From NCBI GenBank assembly GCA_910579015.1, contig CAJTRO010000003.1, positions 1-64,000 of the forward strand: DNA of 64,000 bases. Reading direction: 5' to 3'. Source of the DNA: an uncultured Dorea sp. Its GTDB lineage: Bacteria; Bacillota_A; Clostridia; Lachnospirales; Lachnospiraceae. Positions 17,979-26,023 of this stretch are shown here, one piece after another. Under the pieces are notes generated by a model. That model worked only from the letters and a program-made list of their open reading frames with translations. It had not been told where the DNA came from and searched no databases. How positions within the stretch are numbered: position 1 is the stretch's first letter; each line of letters starts with the position of its first letter. The translations under genes were made by a program, and so were the position numbers.

Positions 17979-18007
17979 AGGTTTTTGGATAAAATATACA
18001 AAAACCT
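17979..18007. promoter_or_regulatory. Perfect inverted repeat in the glgX/purA intergenic region
   Basis: AGGTTTTTG (17979-17987) and CAAAAACCT (17999-18007) form a perfect 9-bp inverted repeat with an 11-nt AT-rich spacer, 28 bp before the glgX start. It has the form of a repressor operator near the glgX promoter. It does not match the CcpA cre consensus that I know. Confidence 0.4.
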
Positions 18008-18059
18008 ACAGTTAATATATCGGCAATTTGTCTGAAAATCATAAGAGATGAAAATGCAT

Positions 18060-18088
18060 TTTACTTAGAGAGGAAAATATAGTATAAT
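18060..18088 (+). promoter_or_regulatory. purA promoter
   Basis: TTTACT (18060-18065), 17-nt spacer, TATAAT (18083-18088), 51 bp before the purA start. Confidence 0.6.
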
Positions 18089-18139
18089 GCTAAGTGGTTT
18101 GAAAGAATTGTAAATTATCATAACGCAGGAGGAATTAAT

Positions 18140-19417
18140 ATGGTAAGAGCAGTAGTTGGTGCCAATTGGGGAGATGAAGGAAAAGGAAAGATTACGGATA
18201 TGCTGGCCAAGAGAGCTGACATCATTGTAAGATTCCAGGGAGGAGCGAACGCAGGACATACCATTATCAATGACTATGGCAAATTTGCGCTGCACACCTT
18301 GCCTTCCGGCGTATTTTACGATCATACAACCAGCATTATCGGGAATGGCGTCGCCCTGGATGTTCCGGTGCTGTTTAAGGAGATCCAGTCGATCGTTGAG
18401 AGAGGAGTCCCGATGCCGAAGATCCTGGTGTCGGACCGCGCCCAGATGGTAATGTCCTATCATAAGAATTTTGACGCATATGAGGAAGAGAGGCTTGGCG
18501 GTAAGTCCTTTGGCTCCACGAAGTCCGGAATCGCTCCCTTCTATTCAGACAAGTATGCGAAGATCGGTTTTCAGGTAAGCGAGCTTTTTGATGAGGCGCT
18601 TCTTAAGGAGAAGGTAGTAAGGATTGCAGAGCAGAAGAATGTACTGCTTGAGCACCTGTATCATAAGCCGGCGATACAGCCGGATGAGCTTTTTCACGAG
18701 CTTATGGATTATAAGAGGATGATAGAGCCATATGTATGCGATACGGCGCTCTATCTTCATAATGCATTGAAAGAAGGAAAGGATGTTCTGCTGGAAGGAC
18801 AGCTTGGTTCACTGAAGGATCCGGATCACGGCATCTATCCTATGGTGACGTCTTCCTCTACACTGGCGGCCTACGGTGCGATCGGAGCGGGGATACCGCC
18901 TTATGCGATCGAGAAGGTGATTACCGTATGCAAGGCTTATTCCAGCGCAGTAGGCGCAGGAGCCTTCGTAAGCGAGATCTTCGATGAGGAAGCAGACGAG
19001 CTTAGAAGACGCGGAGGAGACGGCGGAGAGTTTGGAGCGACTACCGGACGTCCAAGAAGAGTGGGATGGTTCGACTGCGTTGCATCCAAATACGGCTTAA
19101 GGATGCAGGGGACGACGGACGTTGCGTTCACTGTCCTTGATGTTCTGGGATATCTGGATGAGATTCCGGTGTGCGTAGGCTATGAGATTGACGGAGAGGT
19201 GACGACGGAATTCCCTGTGACACATTTACTCGAGAAGGCGAAGCCTGTGCTTCAAAAGCTCCCGGGATGGAAATGTGACATCAGAGGGATCAGAACCTAT
19301 GAAGAGCTTCCAGAGAATTGCCGCAGATATATCGAGTTTGTGGAGGAACAGATCGGATACCCGATCACGATGGTTTCTAACGGACCGGGAAGAGAAGATA
19401 TCATCTACCGGAAGTAA
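18140..19417 (+). CDS. purA: Adenylosuccinate synthetase
   Basis: PurA joins IMP and aspartate using GTP, the first committed step from IMP to AMP. The 425-residue protein begins with the signature loop GANWGDEGKGK and carries the GAGHT-type region GGANAGHTI, catalytic residues in the first 45 positions, and the later TTGRPRRVGWFD motif near 293. The ribosome binding site AGGAGGAATTA is strong. The gene is monocistronic with its own promoter; purB is not in the window. Confidence 0.97.
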   Translation: MVRAVVGANWGDEGKGKITDMLAKRADIIVRFQGGANAGHTIINDYGKFALHTLPSGVFYDHTTSIIGNGVALDVPVLFKEIQSIVERGVPMPKILVSDRAQMVMSYHKNFDAYEEERLGGKSFGSTKSGIAPFYSDKYAKIGFQVSELFDEALLKEKVVRIAEQKNVLLEHLYHKPAIQPDELFHELMDYKRMIEPYVCDTALYLHNALKEGKDVLLEGQLGSLKDPDHGIYPMVTSSSTLAAYGAIGAGIPPYAIEKVITVCKAYSSAVGAGAFVSEIFDEEADELRRRGGDGGEFGATTGRPRRVGWFDCVASKYGLRMQGTTDVAFTVLDVLGYLDEIPVCVGYEIDGEVTTEFPVTHLLEKAKPVLQKLPGWKCDIRGIRTYEELPENCRRYIEFVEEQIGYPITMVSNGPGREDIIYRK

Positions 19418-19422
19418 CCGGT

Positions 19423-19833
19423 ATGGAAAGGAACGGGCGGTGGCAGCGTCTGCCGCCCGTCTGGATCTGCCCCGGCAGAAAATACAATCAAAATATCATT
19501 TACATATCAGGATGGAGACAAGGAGGTCTCCGGCTGGTTTTCAGCTGTCCGTTGACGGCAGATACGCTCCATTCAGTTACAGAGGAGCGGTCGTCAGCTA
19601 TAGCTGCAGGTCTGAATATCTTATCTGAATACGGAGGTCCTGTGGATATCAGTGGCGATGCAATGAAGGATGAGCTCTGCGTTGTGCTGGCAAGGGACGG
19701 GCTGTATTATACGAATGTCGATGATTTTCACTTACTTTCAGATGTCAAATATAAAATACCCGAAATAAAATGCCGTAATTCGGCGGATACTATAGATATA
19801 TCGTTTGATAACAATAAGATTCCAGGGATATAA
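19423..19833 (+). pseudogene. Doubtful or decayed open frame between purA and asnB
   Basis: The 444-bp gap between purA and asnB contains a 136-codon frame. Its first half overlaps the purA hairpins and reads like non-coding sequence; the second half, from about 19560 (ILSEYGGPVDISGDAMKDEL onward), has a protein-like composition and ends shortly before asnB. A different frame (ATG at 19510) is protein-like for the first part, which would fit a frameshifted gene. I recognise no family, and there is no convincing ribosome binding site. It may be noise. Confidence 0.25.
19433..19479 (+). terminator. Two stacked hairpins after purA
   Basis: ACGGGCGG (19433-19440) pairs with CCGCCCGT (19453-19460), and TCTGCC pairs with GGCAGA (19466-19479). 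No clear T-run follows, so termination is plausible but not certain. Confidence 0.35.
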
Positions 19834-19861
19834 AATACATAAAAAGAGGAGTGATAAATAT

Positions 19862-21694
19862 ATGTGTGGAATTTGCGGAATAATTGGAGAGACTAAGGAA
19901 AAGGCATATGTGCTGGAACGGATGATGAAGAAGATGGAGCATCGCGGTCCGGACGGCGGGGATACTTATATTGGAGACAGAGCCATGCTTGGCTTCCGCC
20001 GGCTTAGTATCATCGACCTGGATGCGGGGATGCAGCCCATGTACAATGAGGACGGGAGTATGGTGCTTGTCTTTAACGGAGAGATCTATAACTATCAGGC
20101 GCTCAGGCAGATGCTGACACAGAAAGGACATCAGTTTCAGAATGACTCAGACTCAGAGGTGCTGATCCACGGATATGAAGAATATCAGAAGGACCTGCTT
20201 GACAAGCTCAGGGGGATGTTCGGGTTCGCGATCTGGGACGAGAAGAAGCAGAGACTGTTTGCCGCGAGAGATTATTTCGGGATCAAGCCGTTTTATTACA
20301 CGCTGATCGGAGATACCCTGGTGTTTGCTTCGGAGATCAAGTGTATCCTGGAATACCCAGAGTATCAGAGGAAGGTGAATGAGAAGGCGCTTGAGCAGTA
20401 CCTGTCGTTCCAGTATTCCGTTCTGACGGAGACCTTTTTTGAGGGGATTTACCAGTTAATGCCCGGACACTATCTGGTCTATGAGAAGGGAGAGGTGAAG
20501 GTCAGTCGTTACTTCGATCCGGTTCTTTTGCCGGATATGCACAAGAAGGAAGCAAAACTGACGGCTGAGGTAAAGAAGGTGATGGAGCAGTCGGTCCGCA
20601 AGCATCTGGTGAGCGACGTAGAGGTTGGAAGCTTCCTTTCAAGCGGTGTGGATTCCAGTATGATCGCCGCCATATCGGGCTGTAAGCAGACCTTCACGGT
20701 AGGAGTTGCCAATGAAGGAAGCCTGTACAACGAGATCACATACGCAAAGAAGCTGGCAGACGAACTTAAGGTGAAGAACCACAGCAGATTCATTGAGCGG
20801 GACGAATTCAAGGAGGCGGTGCCGGATGTGATGTATCATCTGGACGAGCCTCTGGGGGACGCGTCGGCGGTGGCTCTTTATTTCCTTGCCAGAGAGGCGT
20901 CAAAGCAGGTGAAGGTGGTTCTGTCGGGAGAGGGGGCGGACGAGATGTTCGGAGGCTATAACATCTACCGGGAGCCTCTGGCGCTTTATCCCGTAAGCTT
21001 TATCCCGAAGAGGATAAGGAGGAAGATTGCTGTTCTGGCCAGGCGCCTTCCGGAGCATGTGAAGGGAAGAAATTATCTCATACGGGCAGGGCATTCGGTC
21101 AACGAGCGGTTTATAGGAAATGCCAATATTTTCAGTACCGCAGAGAGAAAGAAGCTTCTTAAGAGAGAAGCTTCGGGGGTATCGCCAAGGAAGCTTCTAA
21201 AGGAGGAGTATAAGAAGATAGAGCATCTTACGGATTCGGACCAGATGCAGTCGATTGATATCCGTTACTGGCTTCGCGGGGATATTCTCCAGAAGGCAGA
21301 TAAGATGAGCATGGCCCATTCTCTGGAGGTGAGGGTGCCGTTCCTTGACAGGGATGTCTTTGAGACGGCAAGACAGATCCCGTGGAAGCTCAAGCTTAAG
21401 AAGCATACGACGAAGTATCTCTTAAGAAAGGTGGCGGCAGATTATCTTCCGGATGTAGTGTCGCACAAGAAGAAGCTGGGATTCCCGATTCCGATCCGGA
21501 ACTGGATCAAGGAGGAGGACTGGTTTGGCGAGATACGCGCAATTTTTACAGGAGAGGCAGCATCGAGATATTTCCATACAGAGTATCTGGTGGAGCTGTT
21601 AGAAGAACATAAGGCAGGGAAGAAGGATAACAGCAGAAAGATCTGGACCGTGTATGCATTTCTGATCTGGCATCAGGTCTACTTTGAAGCTTAA
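19862..21694 (+). CDS. asnB: Asparagine synthetase B, glutamine-hydrolysing
   Basis: This 610-residue class II amidotransferase makes asparagine from aspartate, ATP and glutamine. The nucleophile Cys2 directly follows the start (MCGICGIIGE), which fixes the ATG at 19862 after AAGAGGAG. The glutaminase domain has HRGPDGGD, GFRRLSIID, FNGEIYNY and DSDSEVLIHGYEE. The synthetase domain has the pyrophosphatase loop FLSSGVDSS near 258, LDEPLGDAS and SGEGADEMFGGY. The gene is intact and of normal length. A second, truncated paralogue lies at 26024. Confidence 0.95.
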   Translation: MCGICGIIGETKEKAYVLERMMKKMEHRGPDGGDTYIGDRAMLGFRRLSIIDLDAGMQPMYNEDGSMVLVFNGEIYNYQALRQMLTQKGHQFQNDSDSEVLIHGYEEYQKDLLDKLRGMFGFAIWDEKKQRLFAARDYFGIKPFYYTLIGDTLVFASEIKCILEYPEYQRKVNEKALEQYLSFQYSVLTETFFEGIYQLMPGHYLVYEKGEVKVSRYFDPVLLPDMHKKEAKLTAEVKKVMEQSVRKHLVSDVEVGSFLSSGVDSSMIAAISGCKQTFTVGVANEGSLYNEITYAKKLADELKVKNHSRFIERDEFKEAVPDVMYHLDEPLGDASAVALYFLAREASKQVKVVLSGEGADEMFGGYNIYREPLALYPVSFIPKRIRRKIAVLARRLPEHVKGRNYLIRAGHSVNERFIGNANIFSTAERKKLLKREASGVSPRKLLKEEYKKIEHLTDSDQMQSIDIRYWLRGDILQKADKMSMAHSLEVRVPFLDRDVFETARQIPWKLKLKKHTTKYLLRKVAADYLPDVVSHKKKLGFPIPIRNWIKEEDWFGEIRAIFTGEAASRYFHTEYLVELLEEHKAGKKDNSRKIWTVYAFLIWHQVYFEA

Positions 21695-21946
21695 TATTTT
21701 TTTCCGGTTCCTTAAGAAATACCTAATCATTCTTTTAGAATTCAGCCATAAGACTGACACATTTACTTGTTATTCTAATAGAGAAGACACAAAAGATATG
21801 AAATATCTGCCCGGAAGGCATATATGACAGTGTATGGTCATATAATAATAAGAGAACCTTGCTTATTATCGGGAAAAACTGCCGGAGGGGAAGAAAGGAG
21901 TATTGTGTCGGCTCCCATGGTATGAACAGGAGAAGGAGGTATTATC

Positions 21947-22102
21947 ATGCAGCAGAAAAAAGAAGCGAACCGTACAGAAGTATTATCAATAGAAGAATAC
22001 CTTACGAAGAGGAAAATGGTCAGGGACATGGATCAGAGCCAGAGGCGGGGAGGGATCCCCAAGGAAAAGCAGGCGCTGGTCCTGGCAGGACTGTACATAT
22101 AG
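21947..22102 (+). CDS. Small unknown protein (51 residues)
   Basis: The ATG at 21947 is preceded by a near-ideal GAAGGAGGT ribosome binding site six bases away, and the frame is closed by TAG followed directly by a rho-independent terminator at 22115. The product (MQQKKEANRTEVLSIEEYLT and 31 more residues) is charged and hydrophilic and has no family I know. The combined ribosome binding site and terminator make it a likely real gene. The gap upstream (21695-21946) shows no clear promoter or hairpin. Confidence 0.6.
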   Translation: MQQKKEANRTEVLSIEEYLTKRKMVRDMDQSQRRGGIPKEKQALVLAGLYI

Positions 22103-22114
22103 GTGAAAGAAAGA

Positions 22115-22142
22115 GACAGACCGGGTTACGGCCTGTCTTTTT
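22115..22142 (+). terminator. Rho-independent terminator of the small gene
   Basis: GACAG-A-CCG and CGG-C-CTGTC form an 8-bp stem with a GGTTA loop, followed by TTTTT (22138-22142). The 3' end of the opposite-strand gene lies within it. Confidence 0.75.
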
Positions 22143-22383
22143 CTTCGGGCGGATCGAGATCTTCGCGGCCGCCGCTTCCTCTGGTGATACGGTATACCAG
22201 GGTGTAGGCATAGAGCAGTACGGGCAGAATGATCGTACAGGCGATGGACGCCTTTAAAAGCCCCTGTGAGGCCGAGTGGTCGATCAGGGCGGATACAAGA
22301 GTGCCTGCATACATCGCAAAGAGGAGAAGGGCGCCGATGAACGCCAGGATCCGCTTTATTTTGTGTGGTTTTTTATTTTTCAT
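22126..22383 (-). CDS. Unknown two-helix small membrane protein
   Basis: The 85-residue product (start at 22383, preceded by AAAGGA at 8 nt; an ATG nine bases further upstream is less well placed) has a basic N-terminus (KNKKPHKIKR), two hydrophobic helices (about 12-33 and 45-65) and an acidic tail (GREDLDPPEEKDRP). I recognise no family. Its stop lies within the terminator of the convergent small gene. Confidence 0.6.
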   Translation of the reverse strand: MKNKKPHKIKRILAFIGALLLFAMYAGTLVSALIDHSASQGLLKASIACTIILPVLLYAYTLVYRITRGSGGREDLDPPEEKDRP

Positions 22384-22484
22384 GTGAATCATCCTTTACA
22401 TCTTAGTGAGACTTTAGTATATTATATAGGTGGCAGGAAAAAAATGCAAATAAATACGAAAATAATTACAAAGGAGCATCACAT

Positions 22485-22991
22485 ATGAGCGGTACATTAT
22501 TAGAACAGTGGCAGGAGATTGCGTATAACGAGAAAGCAGACAGAGGGTATCTTCAGAGATTCTGGGCGACATACTTCGAGATTGAGAAGAAGATCTACGA
22601 GCAGCTCCTTACGGATCCGGACGAAGAGGTGAAGGGGACAGTGAAGGAACTGGCAGAGAAGTACGGCCAGGAGGTCCTTACGATGGTTGGTTTCCTGGAC
22701 GGCATCAACGAGAGCCTGAAGGAGGAGAACCCGATCGAGACGATGGATGAGGATACAGAGGTCAGCCTTGCTTTTGACAAGGAGAAGCTGTATAAGAACA
22801 TGGTAGCGGCCAAGGCAGACTGGCTCTACAATCTTCCGCAGTGGAAGGAGATCTATTCGGAAGAAGAGTTAAAGAGACTCTACAAGGAGCAGAAGGAATC
22901 CGGCACGATCCGCAAGGAGAAGAAGGTAGGCCGTAACGATCCGTGTCCGTGCGGTTCCGGTAAGAAATATAAGAAATGCTGTGGTAAATAA
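22485..22991 (+). CDS. SEC-C motif protein
   Basis: The 168-residue protein is helical and acidic over residues 1-140 and ends with a SEC-C zinc motif, [20 protein letters not shown], the same module found at the end of SecA. In SecA this module binds zinc and SecB or ribosomes. Stand-alone SEC-C proteins have no settled function. The start follows AAAGGAG. The gene is single, convergent with metA and separated from it by a shared hairpin. Confidence 0.8.
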
Positions 22992-22996
22992 GCGAA

Positions 22997-23035
22997 ACAG
23001 CCTTGCATGATGAACAGTGGATCGTGCAAGGCTGT
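22997..23035. terminator. Convergent hairpin between the SEC-C gene and metA
   Basis: ACAGCCTTGCA-TGAT pairs with ATCG-TGCAAGGCTGT, a 14-15 bp stem; T-runs on both sides are short. Confidence 0.6.
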
Positions 23036-23044
23036 ATTTATGTA

Positions 23045-23965
23045 CTAAAACGGCGTTCCATACAAATCATACGGCGTCACCTGGTACACATAGTAATTGA
23101 GCCAGTTCGTATACAGGTTGTTCGCCGCCGCCCGCCAGGTAAGCAGAGGGCGGTTCATAGGATTATCGTCTGTATAGTAATTCTTCGGCAGTCCAATGGG
23201 AAGTCCTTTCGAAAGATCCCGTTTATATTCGCCGTCCAGCGTCACCCTGTCATACTCAGGATGCCCCATGACGAAGATTTGCCTTCCATCCCGGGCCATG
23301 GCAAGGAACAGCCCGGCTTCGTCAGATTCTGCCAGCACGGTCAGCCTCTCATCGCCCCGTATCTTGTCCATCGGAACTTCCGTATGCCTGGAGTGGGGAG
23401 CCAGGAACACGTCGTCGAATCCGCGGACAAGCGGGATCTTGCGGTTCATCACCCTGTGCCGGAATACGCCGAATACCTTCTGGTCCACGGGAACCTTGTC
23501 AATCCCGTAGTGATAATAGATCCCCGCCTGCGCCCCCCAGCATAGGTGAAGGGTGGAGGTCACATGCGTCTTGCTCCATTCCATGATCTCCGTTAATTCT
23601 TCCCAGTAATCCACCTCCTCAAAAGGGATCTGTTCGACCGGAGCGCCTGTGATGATGAAGCCGTCGAACTTGTCGTCCCTGATCTGTGCAAACTTCTGAT
23701 AGAACTGGTTCAGATGGCTGGTAGGCGTGTTCTTCGATTCATGGGTGGATACCGTGACAAAGGTAATGTCCACCTGGAGCGGCGTATTCGACAGAGAACG
23801 CAGGATCTGAAGCTCCGTATCTTCTTTGAGCGGCATCAGATTCAGCAATCCGATCTTGATAGGCCGGATATCCTGGTGTGTTGCCCGGTGCTCGTCCATG
23901 ACAAATATATTCTCGCGTTCCAGTATCTCCTTCACCGGAAGATTATTCTGCACTCTGATTGGCAT
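23045..23965 (-). CDS. metA: Homoserine O-acetyltransferase (MetA type)
   Basis: The enzyme activates homoserine for methionine synthesis. All catalytic residues of the MetA family fall at the canonical numbers: C142 in LHLCWGAQAG, and H235 and E237 in MGHPEYD. Residue 111 is glutamate (TGAPVE); in this family Glu111 selects acetyl-CoA while glycine gives succinyl-CoA, so O-acetylhomoserine is the predicted product despite the family name. The protein has 306 residues. It lies 58 bp downstream of the AI-2E-family gene on the same strand. No SAM riboswitch or T-box is visible in that gap. Confidence 0.93.
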   Translation of the reverse strand: MPIRVQNNLPVKEILERENIFVMDEHRATHQDIRPIKIGLLNLMPLKEDTELQILRSLSNTPLQVDITFVTVSTHESKNTPTSHLNQFYQKFAQIRDDKFDGFIITGAPVEQIPFEEVDYWEELTEIMEWSKTHVTSTLHLCWGAQAGIYYHYGIDKVPVDQKVFGVFRHRVMNRKIPLVRGFDDVFLAPHSRHTEVPMDKIRGDERLTVLAESDEAGLFLAMARDGRQIFVMGHPEYDRVTLDGEYKRDLSKGLPIGLPKNYYTDDNPMNRPLLTWRAAANNLYTNWLNYYVYQVTPYDLYGTPF

Positions 23966-24023
23966 AATTGAATTCTCCTTTTTGATAGATTTTCTGTTGG
24001 CCGGATATCATGTGTACAGTACA

Positions 24024-25397
24024 CTAATCCAATCCGGAATGGCTGTCGTCTTCAAGTATCTGTGAACGGTAATAGGTTCCTTCGTCATCCACATAACTCA
24101 TCGTATCGTAGTTTTCTGAGCCTGTCGGCAGGCTCTTGCGTTCCAGGTGGCTGTTCACCAGCATCTGGACAATGTAATAGAGTACCGCAAATGTAGGCAC
24201 GCCCATGATCATTCCGGCGAAACCGAACAGTCCGCCGCCAAGGAGGATCGCCACGATAACCCAGAAAGCGGACAGTCCTGTGGAGTTGCCGAGGATCTTC
24301 GGCCCCAGGATATTCCCGTCGAACTGCTGCAATACCAGGATAAACAGGATAAAGTACACTCCCTGGATCGGATTGGCCAGCATGATCAGGATCGTGCTGG
24401 GAATGGCTCCGATATACGGTCCGAAGAACGGGATCACATTGGTAACCCCCACGATCACGCTGACGAGCATGGCATAAGGCATCTTGAGGATGGATAAGCC
24501 CACAAAACAGAGAACCCCGATGATGGCGGAATCTATGATCTTTCCTATAATAAATCCGCCGAATATCTCGTTGCTCTTTGTCGTAAGGTGGAGCACCATG
24601 TTCGCGTGTCTCGCAGACAGTACGGCATAGACACATTTCTTCGACTGGCGTACAAACAGTTCTTTGCTGAACAGGATGTAGATGGAGACGATGAGGCCGA
24701 TCACGGCATTGAATATCTCGCTCACAATATTCAGTACGCCGACTGTCAGATTGGACATCAGTTCATTGGCCTTCCCCATAAGGTCTGTGCGCAGCCAGTT
24801 GAGGAGCATGTCCGTGCCTTCCTTCATGGCGTTTTTAAGCAGGGTGCTGGTCGTCGAATCATCCAGCTTCACCTCGCTGAGCTCGTCAACCAGATCGTTC
24901 AGCTGTTTCGGCAGTGTCAGTACCAGATTACGGATACTGGAATATAACTCAGGGATCAGGAGGTTGCAGAGCGTGGTGATCAGTACGAGCAGAAGCACGA
25001 TCGCAGCCAGGATACCAACGGCGCGGGAGGCATTCTTGGCCTGTCCGGGCTTCTTAAGCTTCTGATCCAGGACAGGGAACAGATACTTGTCGATCTGCTT
25101 GACGATCGGATTCAGAAGATATGCAAACACACATCCATAGATCACCGGTTTCAGGACGGTGAATATGTTCTGGAATACCCTGGAGATGTTCGTAAGCCTG
25201 AGCAGGGCAAAATAAAATAAAAGGCTCGCCGCAATGACCAGGAAGTAGGTCATCCCCCGGTTGAACTGCTGGCGGAGCTTGGATGGTCCGCTATTGCCAA
25301 GCTTCGGCCGGCTGGAATAATGGGCCTGGCGTTCCGGTTCCCACGGTGTCTCTGGGGGAAGCTCCGTTTTTTCTATCATTGGTTCTTTATTGTCCAT
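24024..25397 (-). CDS. AI-2E family membrane transporter
   Basis: The 457-residue protein has a proline-rich cytoplasmic N-terminus, then about eight transmembrane helices from residue 52 with a helical extracytoplasmic loop (about 160-220) and the family hallmark around GVTNVIPFFGPYIGAIPS. Members export small molecules or ions (autoinducer-2 for TqsA, sodium or polyamine-like substrates in others); the substrate here cannot be predicted. The start is the ATG at 25397 after AGAGGT; a longer frame reaching 25463 would begin inside the promoter. The C-terminus is hydrophilic and acidic. Confidence 0.88.
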   Translation of the reverse strand: MDNKEPMIEKTELPPETPWEPERQAHYSSRPKLGNSGPSKLRQQFNRGMTYFLVIAASLLFYFALLRLTNISRVFQNIFTVLKPVIYGCVFAYLLNPIVKQIDKYLFPVLDQKLKKPGQAKNASRAVGILAAIVLLLVLITTLCNLLIPELYSSIRNLVLTLPKQLNDLVDELSEVKLDDSTTSTLLKNAMKEGTDMLLNWLRTDLMGKANELMSNLTVGVLNIVSEIFNAVIGLIVSIYILFSKELFVRQSKKCVYAVLSARHANMVLHLTTKSNEIFGGFIIGKIIDSAIIGVLCFVGLSILKMPYAMLVSVIVGVTNVIPFFGPYIGAIPSTILIMLANPIQGVYFILFILVLQQFDGNILGPKILGNSTGLSAFWVIVAILLGGGLFGFAGMIMGVPTFAVLYYIVQMLVNSHLERKSLPTGSENYDTMSYVDDEGTYYRSQILEDDSHSGLD

Positions 25398-25430
25398 TTC
25401 ATTAACCTCTTCTCTACACAGATATTTTTT

Positions 25431-25459
25431 ATTATACTCTGCCCCCATATTTGCGTCAA
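25431..25459 (-). promoter_or_regulatory. Promoter of the AI-2E-family gene
   Basis: Minus strand TTGACG (25454-25459), 17-nt spacer, TATAAT (25431-25436), 34 bp before the chosen start. It is close to consensus and excludes the longer upstream start. Confidence 0.75.
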
Positions 25460-25461
25460 TC

Positions 25462-25491
25462 AAAAAAAGAAGCCCATTGCGGACTTCTTTT
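25462..25491 (-). terminator. Terminator of the DUF1540 gene
   Basis: On the minus strand AAGAAG-T-CC and GG-G-CTTCTT form a stem closed by GCAAT, followed by a run of Ts. It separates the DUF1540 gene from the next promoter. Confidence 0.7.
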
Positions 25492-25513
25492 CTCTGGTCT
25501 TTTAAGCTTAAGC

Positions 25514-25840
25514 TTACTGATGGTTACAGCCGCACGTGAAGGTGGCGCATTCCGTCTGGCCGCACTGACATGCATTGCTTCCTTCCACACTGATCTTACC
25601 GGCATGGCATCTGCATTCGTCGTTATAGGTGCAGTCTGTCGCCCTACAGTCGATCTGGCTGGTCGGGGATGCCTCGCCGGTCACATTGCTGTAGGAATCG
25701 CCTTTGCGCTCCACAAAGCTGTCACAGCAGGTTTCGTCGGCGCGCTTCGCGGAATCGCCGCCCACCACGATCTTGTCCAGGGCGCAATAGAAATTTTTGT
25801 TGTGTGCACATGTCTGTACCGTACATTTTAATTCTGGCAT
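25514..25840 (-). CDS. DUF1540 cysteine-rich protein, two repeats
   Basis: The 108-residue protein has two DUF1540 units, each beginning with a C-x-(4)-C spacing: CTVQTCAHNKNFYC with CCDSF in the first half, and CRATDCTYNDECRCHAG with CQCGQTECATF in the second. The many paired cysteines suggest metal binding. The family is common in spore-forming Clostridia, often of unknown role. The ATG follows GGAGGTAAG. Confidence 0.85.
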   Translation of the reverse strand: MPELKCTVQTCAHNKNFYCALDKIVVGGDSAKRADETCCDSFVERKGDSYSNVTGEASPTSQIDCRATDCTYNDECRCHAGKISVEGSNACQCGQTECATFTCGCNHQ

Positions 25841-25934
25841 AATCTTACCTCCTAATATTCAAGAATATCAAGACTTATTATGCCCGGCTTTCGGCATTTT
25901 ATTACCAAGATATTTTCAGAGTTACTATTTGCCA

Positions 25935-25962
25935 TTGATTTTACTTAAAAAAATGGTATACT
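25935..25962 (+). promoter_or_regulatory. Promoter of the truncated asparagine synthetase
   Basis: TTGATT (25935-25940), 16-nt spacer, TATACT (25957-25962), 61 bp before the start. Confidence 0.5.
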
Positions 25963-26023
25963 GTATATGCATGATTCGACAGTTTGTGATAGAATTCGAT
26001 AAAATAATGTGAGAGGTACAAGT

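Noticed and set aside
23966..24023. SAM riboswitch or T-box upstream of metA
   Set aside because: The 58-bp gap is too short and contains none of the conserved elements.
24085..24636. 183-codon alternative minus-strand frame within the AI-2E gene
   Set aside because: It is a shadow of the real gene, Arg/His/Asp-rich, with no start signal.
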